From NCBI GenBank assembly GCA_963716245.1, contig OY970300.1, positions 2,170,001 to 2,234,000 on the forward strand: DNA of 64,000 nucleotides, in the 5' to 3' direction. Shown in pieces: positions 1 through 7,988 of the stretch. Source of the stretch: VRUE01 sp963716245. Lineage in GTDB: Bacteria > Actinomycetota > Thermoleophilia > Solirubrobacterales > 70-9. Under the pieces are notes generated by a model, which worked only from the letters and a program-made list of their open reading frames with translations, had not been told where the DNA came from and ran no database searches. Within the stretch, counting starts at the first letter, position 1, and the number at the start of each line of letters is the position of its first letter. The translations under genes and the position numbers were made by a program.

Positions 1-857
1 GCCATGACGACCGCCGCGACGGCGAGCAGGACGAGCAGCGCCTCCTTCAGCGCGTCGGCGACGCCCTCGACCACCACCGGCACGCCCGAGACGACGTAGC
101 GACCGCCGCGCAGGTCGAAGCACGGCTCCGGCTCCCCTTTGAACTCGCACTCGCGACGCGGCGTCGGATCCAGGACGGCGGCCCGGATCAGCTCGAGGGC
201 GCGCCGTCGCTCGCCGTCGCTCAGGTCCGGGCGGAGCCGCACGACGATCTGGGTCGTGCGCCGGTTCGGGAAGAGGTAGGAGAGCCGCGCCTTCGGCGTC
301 CCCCGCGCGCGGCCCAGATCGAAGACGACGGCGGCGAGGAAGTCCGGGTTCGAGAGGCTCGGCGCGCTGGAGATCCCGTAGCGGGCGGCGAAGGAGAGCA
401 GCAGCTCGCGCAGCCGCTCCGGCGGCACCGTGGCGATCAGCCGGCGCAGCTGCCGGTCGACCTGGATCACCGCCTCGTTGAGGAAGGTGGCCGGGCCGAC
501 CACCGACTCGACCGGCGCCATCCGCGCCAGCTCAGCGCACGGCCCCGGAATCGGCTCGGCCCCCTCCGGAACGCTCGCCGCAAGACAGCCCTCCAGCCGC
601 AGCAACCGCCCCAGATTGGCGGTCAGCACCAGCCGCTGGAGATCCCCCTCGGCCAGCACGACCACCGGTTCCTCCCCAAACGCCCCCCGCACCTCCTGGG
701 TAGCCCGGTAGCTGGCCGTATCCGTATCGACCAACGTCTCCGTCCCCGCATCCGTCGGCAACCGCGTCGCCCCAACAGCCGCGACGAGCGCAAGGAGAAC
801 CGCAGCGACCAGCACGGCCTTCGCATGCCGCGCGGACCATGCACCTATCGAACCCAT
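1..857 (-). CDS. MMPL/RND-family membrane transporter, N-terminal part (cut by window edge)
   Basis: The gene starts at the ATG at 855-857 and stays open to the window edge, so about 285 N-terminal residues are present. The N-terminus is MGSIGAWSARHAKAVLVAAV followed by a hydrophobic segment (TM1, about residues 14-32). A large polar extracytoplasmic domain follows, with the feature 'LPTDAGTETLVDTDTASYRA' typical of the porter domain of MMPL/RND proteins. The last visible residues (DALKEALLVLLAVAAVVMA) enter TM2. Family knowledge: such proteins export lipids or hydrophobic compounds using the proton gradient. The adjacent Mce-type ABC genes suggest a lipid-related role, which is inference. 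The substrate cannot be told, and the C-terminal half lies outside the window. Confidence 0.75.
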   Translation of the reverse strand, partial: MGSIGAWSARHAKAVLVAAVLLALVAAVGATRLPTDAGTETLVDTDTASYRATQEVRGAFGEEPVVVLAEGDLQRLVLTANLGRLLRLEGCLAASVPEGAEPIPGPCAELARMAPVESVVGPATFLNEAVIQVDRQLRRLIATVPPERLRELLLSFAARYGISSAPSLSNPDFLAAVVFDLGRARGTPKARLSYLFPNRRTTQIVVRLRPDLSDGERRRALELIRAAVLDPTPRRECEFKGEPEPCFDLRGGRYVVSGVPVVVEGVADALKEALLVLLAVAAVVM

Positions 858-869
858 TCAGCGCTCTCT

Positions 870-1030
870 CGGCCGGAGGGACGGGTGCCCTGGCAGCGCG
901 CGGCGTCCTGTTTTTCGCAGTGCCACCTCAGAGAGAGGTGCGACCCGCCCGGCGAAAAACCCAGCGCGCAGAAGGGCACCCGTCTCCCTGTCTGTCGTAG
1001 CGCCCAGAGGGGAACCCGTCCCTCCGGCCG
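870..1030. repeat. Nested inverted repeat between the ABC ATPase and MMPL genes
   Basis: The outer arms at 870-890 and 1010-1030 match at 20 of 21 positions as reverse complements. The left arm can also pair over 11 bp with 973-983 (core ACGGGTGCCCT). Inner pairs are GTTTTTCGC near 911-919 with GCGAAAAAC near 952-960, and CACCTC/GAGGTG around 925-941. It lies just upstream of the MMPL start at 857 and just downstream of the ATPase stop at 1048. It may act as a terminator or attenuator in the RNA, or be a REP-like element; the sequence alone does not decide. Confidence 0.6.
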
Positions 1031-1047
1031 CCGCGTGCAGAATGGAC

Positions 1048-2052
1048 TCAATCCATCGACAGCGGACCCGACACGTCCGCGTTCAAGAACTGGTGCACGA
1101 ACTGGTTCTCGGAGTCGAACAGTTCCTCTTTCGGCCCCGACTCGACGATTTTGCCGTTCCAGAGGACGGCGATGAAGTCGGAGATCCGCCGCGCGGTGTT
1201 GAGGTCGTGGCTGATCACCAGGTAGCAGCCGCCGTTCTCGGCGTGGACCTCGCGGATCAGCTCGCAGAGCAGGGCCGTGCGGACCGGATCGAGACCGGAG
1301 TCCGGCTCGTCGAACATGACGATCGCCGGTTCCAGCACCAGCGCCCGGGCGAAGCCGGCGCGCTTGCGCATCCCGCCCGAGAGCTCGTTCGGCATCTTGT
1401 AGATCGCCTCGATCAGCCCGACCTCCTTGAGCCGGCGGTTGACGATCTCGCCGATCTCCTCCTCGCTTTTGTCGGTGTGCTGGCGCAGCGGGAAGGCGGT
1501 GTTGTCGTAGATGTTCATCGACCCGAACAGGGCGCCGTCCTGGAACAGCAGGCCGAACTTTTTGCGCACCTCGAAGAGTTCGTCGTCGGTCATGTTCGGA
1601 ATCGATTCGCCGTGCACCAGCACGTCGCCGTGGTCGGGATAGAGCAGGCCGACGATGTGCTTGATCAGGACGCTCTTGCCGGTGCCCGAGGGGCCGAGCA
1701 CCATCGAGATCTGGTCTTCGGGCAGCCCCAGGTTGAGCCCGTTGAGGATGCGGGCGCGGCCGAACTGCTTGACCAGGTCGATGATCTCGATCGCGTCCTC
1801 GCCGCCGTGGTCGCGCTTGCGCCCGGTGTGGAAGCGATACGGATCGCTCTCCCCGGGATCGACCCCGGGGATGACGAAGTCGCGGCCCATCGTCGCCCCG
1901 TCGTCGCTGACGTAGGGGCCGTCCGAGCGCCGGCTCGGGGCGGGCGTCTCTTCGACGGGCGCCGCGGGATCGGCCTGGCGCGCGGAGTCGGCGGTGTCCG
2001 CCCCGGCCTCCGCTTCGACTTCGCTCTGACGCTGGTCGTCGTCTATGGACAT
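1048..2052 (-). CDS. Mce/Mla-type lipid ABC transporter ATP-binding protein (Mkl/MlaF-like)
   Basis: 334 residues. A charged, disordered N-terminal extension of about 85 residues precedes a complete ABC ATPase. Visible motifs are Walker A GPSGTGKS (residues 120-127), Q-loop Gln171, signature LSGGM (224-228), Walker B IVMFDEP (244-250) and the H-loop in 'LVISHDL'. The FDEPDSGLDP form and 'ELSGGMRKRAGFARAL' are characteristic of the MlaF/Mkl group, which powers YrbE permeases that move phospholipids, sterols or other lipids with Mce proteins. It follows the two YrbE permease genes on the same strand with an 8-bp gap, so the three form an operon. No mce substrate-binding gene is visible in this window. 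The extra N-terminus is longer than in MlaF. Confidence 0.9.
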   Translation of the reverse strand: MSIDDDQRQSEVEAEAGADTADSARQADPAAPVEETPAPSRRSDGPYVSDDGATMGRDFVIPGVDPGESDPYRFHTGRKRDHGGEDAIEIIDLVKQFGRARILNGLNLGLPEDQISMVLGPSGTGKSVLIKHIVGLLYPDHGDVLVHGESIPNMTDDELFEVRKKFGLLFQDGALFGSMNIYDNTAFPLRQHTDKSEEEIGEIVNRRLKEVGLIEAIYKMPNELSGGMRKRAGFARALVLEPAIVMFDEPDSGLDPVRTALLCELIREVHAENGGCYLVISHDLNTARRISDFIAVLWNGKIVESGPKEELFDSENQFVHQFLNADVSGPLSMD

Positions 2053-2059
2053 CTCGGGT

Positions 2060-2857
2060 TCAGCCTCCTATCGGCGCTCTCGGGTTGGCTCCCCAGAAGA
2101 TCAGGGTTCCCAGCATCCCGATGATGTGGACGAGAACGATGTTGAGGACCATCGACTTCGCGGTGGCGGTGCCGACGCCGACCGGCCCGCCCGAGGCGGT
2201 GTAGCCGTAGTAGCAGCCGACCAGGACGATCGCCGTCGCCATGAACATGCCCTTGATCAGGCTGAAGATCAGGTCGGGCGGGTTCTGGAACATCCAGAAG
2301 ATCAGCAGGTACCCGCCCGAGGAGACGTCGCCGATCTGTTCGACCACCGCCAGGTAGCTGGCGAAGAACATGATCCCGATCCCGACCAGGTACATGAACG
2401 GGAAGGCCATCCAGGCGGCGAGCAGCCGGGTCGCGGCGAGGAAGGTGACCGGCGGCACGCCCATCACCTCGAGCGCGTCGATCTCGTCGGAGATCCGCAT
2501 CGCGCCGAGCTCGGCGACGATCCCGGTCCCGACCTTGGCCGAGAGCATGTAGCCGAACGCGTAGGGCATGATCTCGCGCAGGTCGCACCAGGCCGAGAAG
2601 AGGCCGGCGAAGGCCGGCGCGCCCTGGGCGCGCAGCAGGTAGGCGCCCTCGATCCCGCACTGGAGGCCGAGGATGAAGACGAGCCCCCAGATGATCAGCG
2701 CCGAGCCGAGGATCAGGATGCCGGCCTGGCGCAGGCTCTCGCCGAAGAAGCGCAGCACGCGGCCCGAATAGACGAGCCCGGCGACCCGCGAGCCGAAGCG
2801 GGCGATCTCGCCGAAGGAGTCGAGCCAACCGCGGGGTACCGCGAGCCAGGCGTTCAT
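2060..2857 (-). CDS. MlaE/YrbE-family lipid ABC transporter permease (second copy)
   Basis: 265 residues starting MNAWLAVPRG. The ATG at 2855-2857 overlaps the stop of the upstream permease as ATGA, which fixes the start and indicates translational coupling. About five hydrophobic segments are visible. The conserved MlaE core 'GTGIVAELGAMRISDEIDAL' followed by EVMGVPP is present; this is the loop that contacts the ATPase. The end carries 'GYTASGGPVGVG', matching the GxxxxGGxxGVG signature of the family. It should pair with the neighbouring permease to form the membrane part of an Mce transporter in the cytoplasmic membrane. Confidence 0.9.
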   Translation of the reverse strand: MNAWLAVPRGWLDSFGEIARFGSRVAGLVYSGRVLRFFGESLRQAGILILGSALIIWGLVFILGLQCGIEGAYLLRAQGAPAFAGLFSAWCDLREIMPYAFGYMLSAKVGTGIVAELGAMRISDEIDALEVMGVPPVTFLAATRLLAAWMAFPFMYLVGIGIMFFASYLAVVEQIGDVSSGGYLLIFWMFQNPPDLIFSLIKGMFMATAIVLVGCYYGYTASGGPVGVGTATAKSMVLNIVLVHIIGMLGTLIFWGANPRAPIGG

Positions 2858-3678
2858 CGGATCGTCTGCAGCTCCGGATTCGTGGCCAGCAGCGTCTGCG
2901 TGAAGACGTAGTTGAAGGCAAAGACGCCCATGAAGGAGATCACGACGGCCTGGTTGACGGCGCGGCCGACCCCCGCGGCGCCTCCGGACGCAGTCATCCC
3001 CTTGTAGCAGCAGACGACGGCGATGATCGCGCCGAACAGCGTGCACTTGATCACCGAGCCCCAGAGGTCGGTGATCGAGGCGTTCGAGAAGAGCGTCGCG
3101 AAGAAGCCGCCGAGCGGCTGGCTGTAGACCATCTCGGTGAGGACGCCGCCGGTGATGCCGAAGACCAGCGCGTAGATGTCGAGCAGGCCGGTGATCAGCA
3201 TTAGGGCCAGGAAGCGCGGCACGACCAGGTTCTTGATCGGGTCGACGCCGAGCACCTGGAGGGCGTCGAGCTCCTCACGGATCTTGCGGGCGCCGAGGTC
3301 GGCGGTGATCGCCGTCCCGGCAACGCCGGCGACGACGACGGCGGTCACGAAGGGCGCGAACTCGCGGATCGAAGCGAGCACGAAGAAGCCGCCGAGCCGG
3401 TCAAGCGCGCCGAACAGGTTGAGGATGTTGGCCGCCTGCAGCCCCGGCGCGCCGAAGCCGAAGGCCACGGTCGAGATCAGCAGCGGAAACCAGCAGAGCT
3501 GCAGGGCGAAGAGGAACTGGCCGATGAACTCCTCGCCGTAGGGGTACGGCGGCTTGACGGCGGAGACCAGCGTCCTCCCGGTGAGGATCATCATGTCCCC
3601 CACCTGTTCGAAGAAGGACTTGGCGGGCAAGAAGCTCCGGCCTATCGATCCAGCTCTTTCCATCGGCTCCTCCGGCAA
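2854..3678 (-). CDS. MlaE/YrbE-family lipid ABC transporter permease (first copy)
   Basis: 274 residues and the first gene of the operon. It carries the family signatures 'GTAITADLGARKIREELDAL' plus QVLGVDP, and 'KGMTASGGAAGVGRA' near the C-terminus, with five or so membrane segments. Twin non-identical YrbE genes ahead of the ATPase are the arrangement seen in actinobacterial mce systems. The upstream region (3679-3779) is shared with the divergent lipoprotein gene and should hold both promoters. An in-frame ATG also occurs six codons in (MERAGSIG), so the exact start is uncertain by a few residues. Confidence 0.88.
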   Translation of the reverse strand: MPEEPMERAGSIGRSFLPAKSFFEQVGDMMILTGRTLVSAVKPPYPYGEEFIGQFLFALQLCWFPLLISTVAFGFGAPGLQAANILNLFGALDRLGGFFVLASIREFAPFVTAVVVAGVAGTAITADLGARKIREELDALQVLGVDPIKNLVVPRFLALMLITGLLDIYALVFGITGGVLTEMVYSQPLGGFFATLFSNASITDLWGSVIKCTLFGAIIAVVCCYKGMTASGGAAGVGRAVNQAVVISFMGVFAFNYVFTQTLLATNPELQTIR

Positions 3679-3779
3679 GCGGGTCCGCTCCCCGCGGCCA
3701 CTCAGTCACCTGAGTCTATGGGATGCGCCTGCCGGGACAGTTAGCCGAGTGTTGAGATCCGCTGGTATGTTCCGGCGCC

Positions 3780-4469
3780 TTGGGAGGGAAGCGCAGACAC
3801 TCGAAGCGTTCCCGCATCGGCGCCGTCGCCGCGGCCGCGATCGTCTCCGTCTCCCTCGCCGCCTGCGGCGACGAGGACTCCTCGACCCCGGCGGACTCGC
3901 GGGACGCGGCCGGGCCCTTCGAGGTCAAGGTCGTGACCGCCGACTTCCCTACTCGGCAGCGCCTCGGCCAGACCGTCCTGCTGCGGATCGGCGTCCGCAA
4001 CACCGGCGAGGAGACCGTTCCGGCGCTGACGATGACCGTCTCCGTCGGCGGCGAGGCCGGACGGGGATCGTCCCTGCCCTTCGGCATCCGCAGCGCCGAA
4101 CCCGGGCTCTCGCAGCCCGACCGGCCCGTCTGGGTGCTCTCCGAGAAGTACCCGAAGCCGGGCGGCTCGACCGAATCGGCCGGCGCCGAAGGGGCCAGCC
4201 GCAAGACCTTCGACTTCGGTCCGCTGAGGCGCGGCGAGACGACCGAGGCGGTCTGGAAGCTGACCGCCTCGCGCGAGGGTGCCTACCGGCTCCTCTACGA
4301 GATCGGTGCCGGGATGGGCGGAGAGGCGGAGGCGGAGACCGCGGCCGGGGTCGCGCCGGGCGGCTCCTTCGCCGTGCGGATCACCGAGGCGACGCCCGAG
4401 ACGATCGTCACCGACAGCGGTGAGGTCGTCGAGATCCAGGGCGACGAGCAGACGCAGGCCAACCGCTAG
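3780..4469 (+). CDS. Secreted lipoprotein of unknown function
   Basis: 229 residues from a TTG start; no ATG or GTG is available in frame before the signal peptide. The N-terminus is basic (GGKRRHSKRSR), followed by a hydrophobic stretch and the lipobox SLAAC with Cys29, so it should be lipid-anchored on the outside of the membrane. The mature part begins with a beta-rich segment containing 'VLLRIGVRNTGEETVPALT', resembling a CARDB/Ig-like fold, followed by a Gly/Ser-rich middle. No catalytic motif was recognised. It lies 10 bp before the sugar-dehydrogenase-like gene, so the two are probably co-transcribed. Confidence 0.65.
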   Translation: MGGKRRHSKRSRIGAVAAAAIVSVSLAACGDEDSSTPADSRDAAGPFEVKVVTADFPTRQRLGQTVLLRIGVRNTGEETVPALTMTVSVGGEAGRGSSLPFGIRSAEPGLSQPDRPVWVLSEKYPKPGGSTESAGAEGASRKTFDFGPLRRGETTEAVWKLTASREGAYRLLYEIGAGMGGEAEAETAAGVAPGGSFAVRITEATPETIVTDSGEVVEIQGDEQTQANR

Positions 4470-4479
4470 CGTTCCGCGC

Positions 4480-5685
4480 ATGGGACGCCGTGCCGCCTCG
4501 TGCGTCGCAGCCGCCACGCTGGCACTGGCCGCGATGCCGGCCTGCGGCGAGGCCGAGCAGCCGCCCGCCGCTCCAAGCGACAGGACCGCCGCGCCCGCCG
4601 GCTCGAGCGCCAAGCGCGGCATCGCCCTGAAGCGGATCGGCAGCTTCGACAGCCCGGTCTACGTGACCGGCGCACCCGGCTTCCCCCGCCTCCTCTTCGT
4701 GGTCGAGCAGGCGGGGACGGTGCGACTGCTCGACCGCGGCAGGCGCCTGCCGCGTCCCTTCCTCGACATCTCGGGCACGGTCGGCTTCGGCGGCGAGCGG
4801 GGGCTGCTCTCGATCGCCTTCCCGCCCGACTACCGCCGCAGCGGCCGCCTCTACGTCTACTTCACCGACGAGCAGGGCGACATCCGGGTCGACGAGTTCA
4901 GGCGCCGCGGCGCGGCGCGAGTCGCGCTGGGCTCGCGCCGCCCGGTGATCGAGATACCCCACCGCGCGAACTCCAACCACAACGGCGGCCAGCTCCAGTT
5001 CCTCGGCAACCTGCTCTACCTCGGCACCGGCGACGGCGGCTCGGGCGGCGATCCGCCCAACAACGCCCAGGATCGGGAGAGCCTGCTCGGCAAGCTGCTG
5101 CGGATCGACCCTCGCCCTCGCGGAGGCCGGCCCTACTCGGTGCCGTCCGACAACCCGTTCGTCGGCAGGCCGGGCCACGACGAGATCTACAGCTACGGCC
5201 TGCGCAACCCGTTCCGCTTCTCCTTCGACCTGACCACCGCCGCGCGGCCGCGGATAGCGATCGCCGACGTCGGCCAGGATCGCTTCGAGGAGCTCGACTA
5301 CCTCACGGTCGGCCGGGCGAGCGGTGCGAACTTCGGCTGGGACGCGTTCGAGGGCTTCGCCCCCTACACCGGTGCGAACAGCGGGACCGCCGACCCGGGC
5401 GGAACGGTCAAGCCGATCTTCGTCTACGGTCGCGAGCGCGGCTGCACGATCATCGGCGGCTACGTGGTCGACGACCCGCGCCTGCCCGCGCTGCGCGGGC
5501 GCTACGTCTACGCCGACCTCTGCGAGGGCGAGCTGCGCAGCCTCGTCCCCCATCTGAGCCGGGCGAGCGGCGACCGCCGGCTCGGCCTCTCGGTGTCCAC
5601 GCCGAGCTCGTTCGGCGTGGACACCTCGGGCCGGGTCTACGTCACTTCCCTGGAGGGTGCCGTCTTCAGACTGGTGCCCCGCTAG
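4480..5685 (+). CDS. PQQ-dependent sugar dehydrogenase-like lipoprotein (glucose/sorbosone dehydrogenase family)
   Basis: 401 residues from ATG at 4480. The signal peptide ends in AMPAC, so Cys22 is a probable lipidation site. The mature protein is a six-bladed beta-propeller of the soluble aldose/sorbosone dehydrogenase type. Typical segments are 'GERGLLSIAFPPDY', 'HNGGQLQF', 'LYLGTGDGGSGGDPPNNAQD', 'LLGKLLRIDP' and 'YSYGLRNPFRFSFD'. In this family these hold the catalytic His and the Ca/PQQ-binding residues. The protein should oxidise sugars or related compounds outside the cell, but many homologues have unknown substrates. Its stop shares CTAG with the stop of the convergent gene. Confidence 0.85.
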   Translation: MGRRAASCVAAATLALAAMPACGEAEQPPAAPSDRTAAPAGSSAKRGIALKRIGSFDSPVYVTGAPGFPRLLFVVEQAGTVRLLDRGRRLPRPFLDISGTVGFGGERGLLSIAFPPDYRRSGRLYVYFTDEQGDIRVDEFRRRGAARVALGSRRPVIEIPHRANSNHNGGQLQFLGNLLYLGTGDGGSGGDPPNNAQDRESLLGKLLRIDPRPRGGRPYSVPSDNPFVGRPGHDEIYSYGLRNPFRFSFDLTTAARPRIAIADVGQDRFEELDYLTVGRASGANFGWDAFEGFAPYTGANSGTADPGGTVKPIFVYGRERGCTIIGGYVVDDPRLPALRGRYVYADLCEGELRSLVPHLSRASGDRRLGLSVSTPSSFGVDTSGRVYVTSLEGAVFRLVPR

Positions 5686-6269
5686 CGCCGGGCGTAGGGG
5701 TCGATGTAGAGGTCGTCGACCTGCCACTGGCCCCTGCTGTCAAGGGGCGTCATGCGGATCTGGATGTAGCTGGGGACCAGCGTCCCGACGATCGTCGAGA
5801 GGCTGAGCACCGTCGACATCTGCTTGGTGGGCGCCCAGGCCGAGCCGGCGGTCACCGTGCTGACCGCCTTGGTGCGGACGAGGCCGAGCAGCTTGTAGAC
5901 CGCTTCGACCCGCAGCTGCGAGGTCGGATCGCCCGTGTTGCGCGCGACCATCCGGAACATCGGCGTGTCGAGCGACATGCAGACCGGCGGGCTGCCGGCC
6001 GAGCTGCCGGCGGGCAGCGACAGGGAGCGAGTGTCCGCGGCGTCGTTGAGGTAGTAGCCCTCGTTGCCGGCGACCGCCTTGGCGCCGCCGCTCAGCGACC
6101 AGCCGCTGGCATCGGCCTCGAAGCCGCCGTCGGGAGCGAGTACATAGTGGTGGCGGTCTCCCCAGGGGGCGAAGACCTGCTCGGCGCCCGTGTAGGAACA
6201 CGCGTGGGCGGAGCTGGCGAAGACCATGAGCGCCATCGACACGACGGCAAGGGCGGAACTGAGCTTCAT
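5682..6269 (-). CDS. Secreted protein with a jelly-roll-like domain, under c-di-GMP riboswitch control
   Basis: 195 residues. The ATG at 6267-6269 is preceded by GAGGAGG at good spacing; an in-frame upstream ATG at 6317 lies inside the riboswitch platform and is unlikely. A clear signal peptide ends AHA before CSYTGAEQVFAPWGD. The mature domain has the pattern 'LAPDGGFEADASGWSLSGGA', then two cysteines, and ends 'WQVDDLYIDPY'. This resembles a carbohydrate-binding-type beta-sandwich, but no enzyme motif was found. The leader carries a GEMM riboswitch (6317-6403), so synthesis is expected to follow c-di-GMP level. A role in surface or matrix attachment is a reasonable inference, not shown. Confidence 0.75.
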   Translation of the reverse strand: MKLSSALAVVSMALMVFASSAHACSYTGAEQVFAPWGDRHHYVLAPDGGFEADASGWSLSGGAKAVAGNEGYYLNDAADTRSLSLPAGSSAGSPPVCMSLDTPMFRMVARNTGDPTSQLRVEAVYKLLGLVRTKAVSTVTAGSAWAPTKQMSTVLSLSTIVGTLVPSYIQIRMTPLDSRGQWQVDDLYIDPYARR

Positions 6270-6297
6270 ACGGCAAACCTCCTCATCGCAGGCCAAA

Positions 6298-6321
6298 CAG
6301 CTCGGTCTGATGACCAAGCTG
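6298..6321 (-). promoter_or_regulatory. Expression-platform hairpin of the GEMM riboswitch
   Basis: On the minus strand this is a 10-bp stem (CAGCTTGGTC/GACCGAGCTG, one G-U pair) with an ATCA loop, followed by TTTGG. Its 5' strand CAGCT is the same segment that would close aptamer stem P1 with AGCTG at 6399-6403. Hairpin and ligand-stabilised P1 are therefore mutually exclusive. The U tract is short, so whether the hairpin terminates transcription or affects the ribosome site 20 nt downstream is open. Confidence 0.6.
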
Positions 6322-6403
6322 GCGGTCGAGCCATCTCGGGGACGGTCCCCGAGACCTCTGACTTTGCGTCCCCGCCTCGCGACGGGTTTGCCTTTATGCA
6401 GCT
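6317..6403 (-). ncRNA. Cyclic di-GMP-I (GEMM-I) riboswitch aptamer
   Basis: The minus strand shows the GEMM-I hallmarks in order. GCAAACC is followed by a six-pair stem (one G-U) capped by the GNRA loop GCGA. Then comes GGGACGCAAAG, a second helix with a perfect 8-bp stem (CTCGGGGA/TCCCCGAG) and the 3' part ATGGC...GACCGCC. P1 can form between 6399-6403 and 6317-6321. In the established class these elements bind c-di-GMP (a few variants prefer 3',3'-cGAMP). It lies in the 5' leader of the secreted-protein gene and next to a divergent HD-GYP gene. The rest of the 358-bp gap (6404-6627) shows nothing further that I can support beyond space for the two divergent promoters. Confidence 0.88.
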
Positions 6404-6627
6404 GAACTTATGTGCGGGCGGAGGATCGGACAGGCGGCCGAAAAACTGAAGGCAGTTCATACGAATGTCCGTTAGTTCGGCGGATATTTTGGGTAAGAAC
6501 AGCGGCTTTCGTGCTCGCCGGGCGGCTCCCGTCGTCCCGCTCCCCGGGTGCCGCGGTTGCGGTTCTCATCGCGCCGCGGACAGCGCCGATAAAGACGTGC
6601 AGCGTCGTTCTCGGCTGCAGAACCGCG

Positions 6628-7944
6628 ATGGCGGCAACGACCGACAGCCCCCAGATGGAGAGCCTCTTCGCCCGCGGGCGGGAGCGAACCGTGCTGCCCG
6701 CCTACGGGCGCGAGCGGCTGGTCGAGGTCGGCACCGCGGCGGCCTTCCTCCTCACGGCGCTCGGGATGGCCTTCCTGATCCCCTCGTCCCGAGCGCTCGA
6801 CGTGGCGACGCTGGCGATCCTCGTCGGCACGTACGTGGCCGTCTGTCAGGCCCAGTTCGACATCGCGGACGGCTACACCGTCCCGACCGAGCTGGTCCTG
6901 GTGCCGATGCTGTTCGTGCTGCCCACGCCGGCCGTCCCCCTGATCGTCAGCGTCAGCTGGGCGCTCGGGCGGATCGTCGACTACGCGACAGGGCGGACCA
7001 GCGTCTACCGCGCCTTCCACGTCTTCGCCGACTGCTGGCACGCGATCGGGCCGGCGCTGGTGCTGATCCTCGCCGGCACGCAGGTCTTCTCCTGGGACGA
7101 CTGGCCGGTCTACGTCGTCGCCCTGCTCGCCCAGTTCGCCTTCGACTTCGCCTCGATCACGGTGCGGATGCGCCTGATCGAGGGCCCCTCCTCGTGGGCG
7201 GAGCTGCGACTGATCGCGCCCGCCTACGGGCTCGACGCCGCGCTCGCCCCGCTCGCCCTCCTCGTCGCCTTCGCCGCGGTCGAGCTGGGCCCCGCGGTCT
7301 GCCTGCTCGTGATCCCGCTCGCCGCGGTGCTCGCCGTCCTCTCGCGCGAGCGGGAGACGCGGATCGAACAGGCGCTCGAGCTGAGCGCCGCCTACCAGGG
7401 GACCGCGATGCTGCTCGGCGACGTCGTCGAGGCCGACGACGCCTACACCGGCAGCCACAGCCGCGGGGTCGTCGAGCTCTCGCTCGACGTCGGCGAGCGG
7501 CTCGGCCTCGATCGCAGGCAACGCCGCAACGTGGAGTTCGCCGCGCTCCTGCACGACGTCGGCAAGATCGCCGTGCCGAAGGAGATCATCAACAAGCCCG
7601 GGCCGCTCGACGACGAGGAGTGGGAGGTCATGCACCGGCACACGATCGAGGGCGAGGCGATGCTCAACCGGGTCGGCGGCGTGCTGGCGGACGTCGGGCG
7701 GATCGTCCGCTCCTCCCACGAGCACTACGACGGCAGCGGCTACCCGGACGGACTCGCCAGCGACAAGATCCCGATCGAGGCCCGCATAGTCACCTGCTGC
7801 GACGCGTTCAGCGCGATGACGACGACCCGCTCCTACCGCAAGGCGATGCCGATCGAAGCCGCGCTGGCCGAGCTGCGCAGGTGCGCCGGCACCCAGTTCG
7901 ACCCCGCCGTCGTCGCCGCCCTGATCGAGATCGCCGAGCCTTAG
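6628..7944 (+). CDS. Membrane-bound HD-GYP domain protein (probable c-di-GMP phosphodiesterase)
   Basis: 438 residues from the ATG at 6628 (MAATTDSPQM); the frame is open further upstream but that part is not protein-like. Residues about 25-240 are a series of hydrophobic segments, an integral-membrane sensor module similar to MASE-type input regions. The C-terminal HD-GYP domain has LLHDVGKIAVP (His309-Asp310), 'MHRHTIEGEAML', 'SHEHYDGSGYPDGL' (GYP 371-373) and 'RIVTCCDAFSAMTTTRSYR'. All the metal ligands usual for active enzymes appear present. Expected role: hydrolysis of c-di-GMP in response to a membrane signal. It is divergent from the c-di-GMP riboswitch gene. Confidence 0.88.
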   Translation: MAATTDSPQMESLFARGRERTVLPAYGRERLVEVGTAAAFLLTALGMAFLIPSSRALDVATLAILVGTYVAVCQAQFDIADGYTVPTELVLVPMLFVLPTPAVPLIVSVSWALGRIVDYATGRTSVYRAFHVFADCWHAIGPALVLILAGTQVFSWDDWPVYVVALLAQFAFDFASITVRMRLIEGPSSWAELRLIAPAYGLDAALAPLALLVAFAAVELGPAVCLLVIPLAAVLAVLSRERETRIEQALELSAAYQGTAMLLGDVVEADDAYTGSHSRGVVELSLDVGERLGLDRRQRRNVEFAALLHDVGKIAVPKEIINKPGPLDDEEWEVMHRHTIEGEAMLNRVGGVLADVGRIVRSSHEHYDGSGYPDGLASDKIPIEARIVTCCDAFSAMTTTRSYRKAMPIEAALAELRRCAGTQFDPAVVAALIEIAEP

Positions 7945-7953
7945 GCCGGTAAG

Positions 7954-7971
7954 GTTGGCTGACCAGCCAAC
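7954..7971. promoter_or_regulatory. Palindromic operator-like site upstream of the aldehyde dehydrogenase
   Basis: GTTGGCTGACCAGCCAAC is an 8-bp-arm inverted repeat with a 2-nt centre, ending 17 nt before the GTG start of the aldehyde dehydrogenase. A closely similar palindrome (CTGGCTGGGCAGCCAG) precedes the R2-like/SCP2 gene at 28351-28366. The size and symmetry suit a TetR-family dimer site, which is inference. Confidence 0.5.
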
Positions 7972-7988
7972 TTGAAGGGAGCGGTCAG

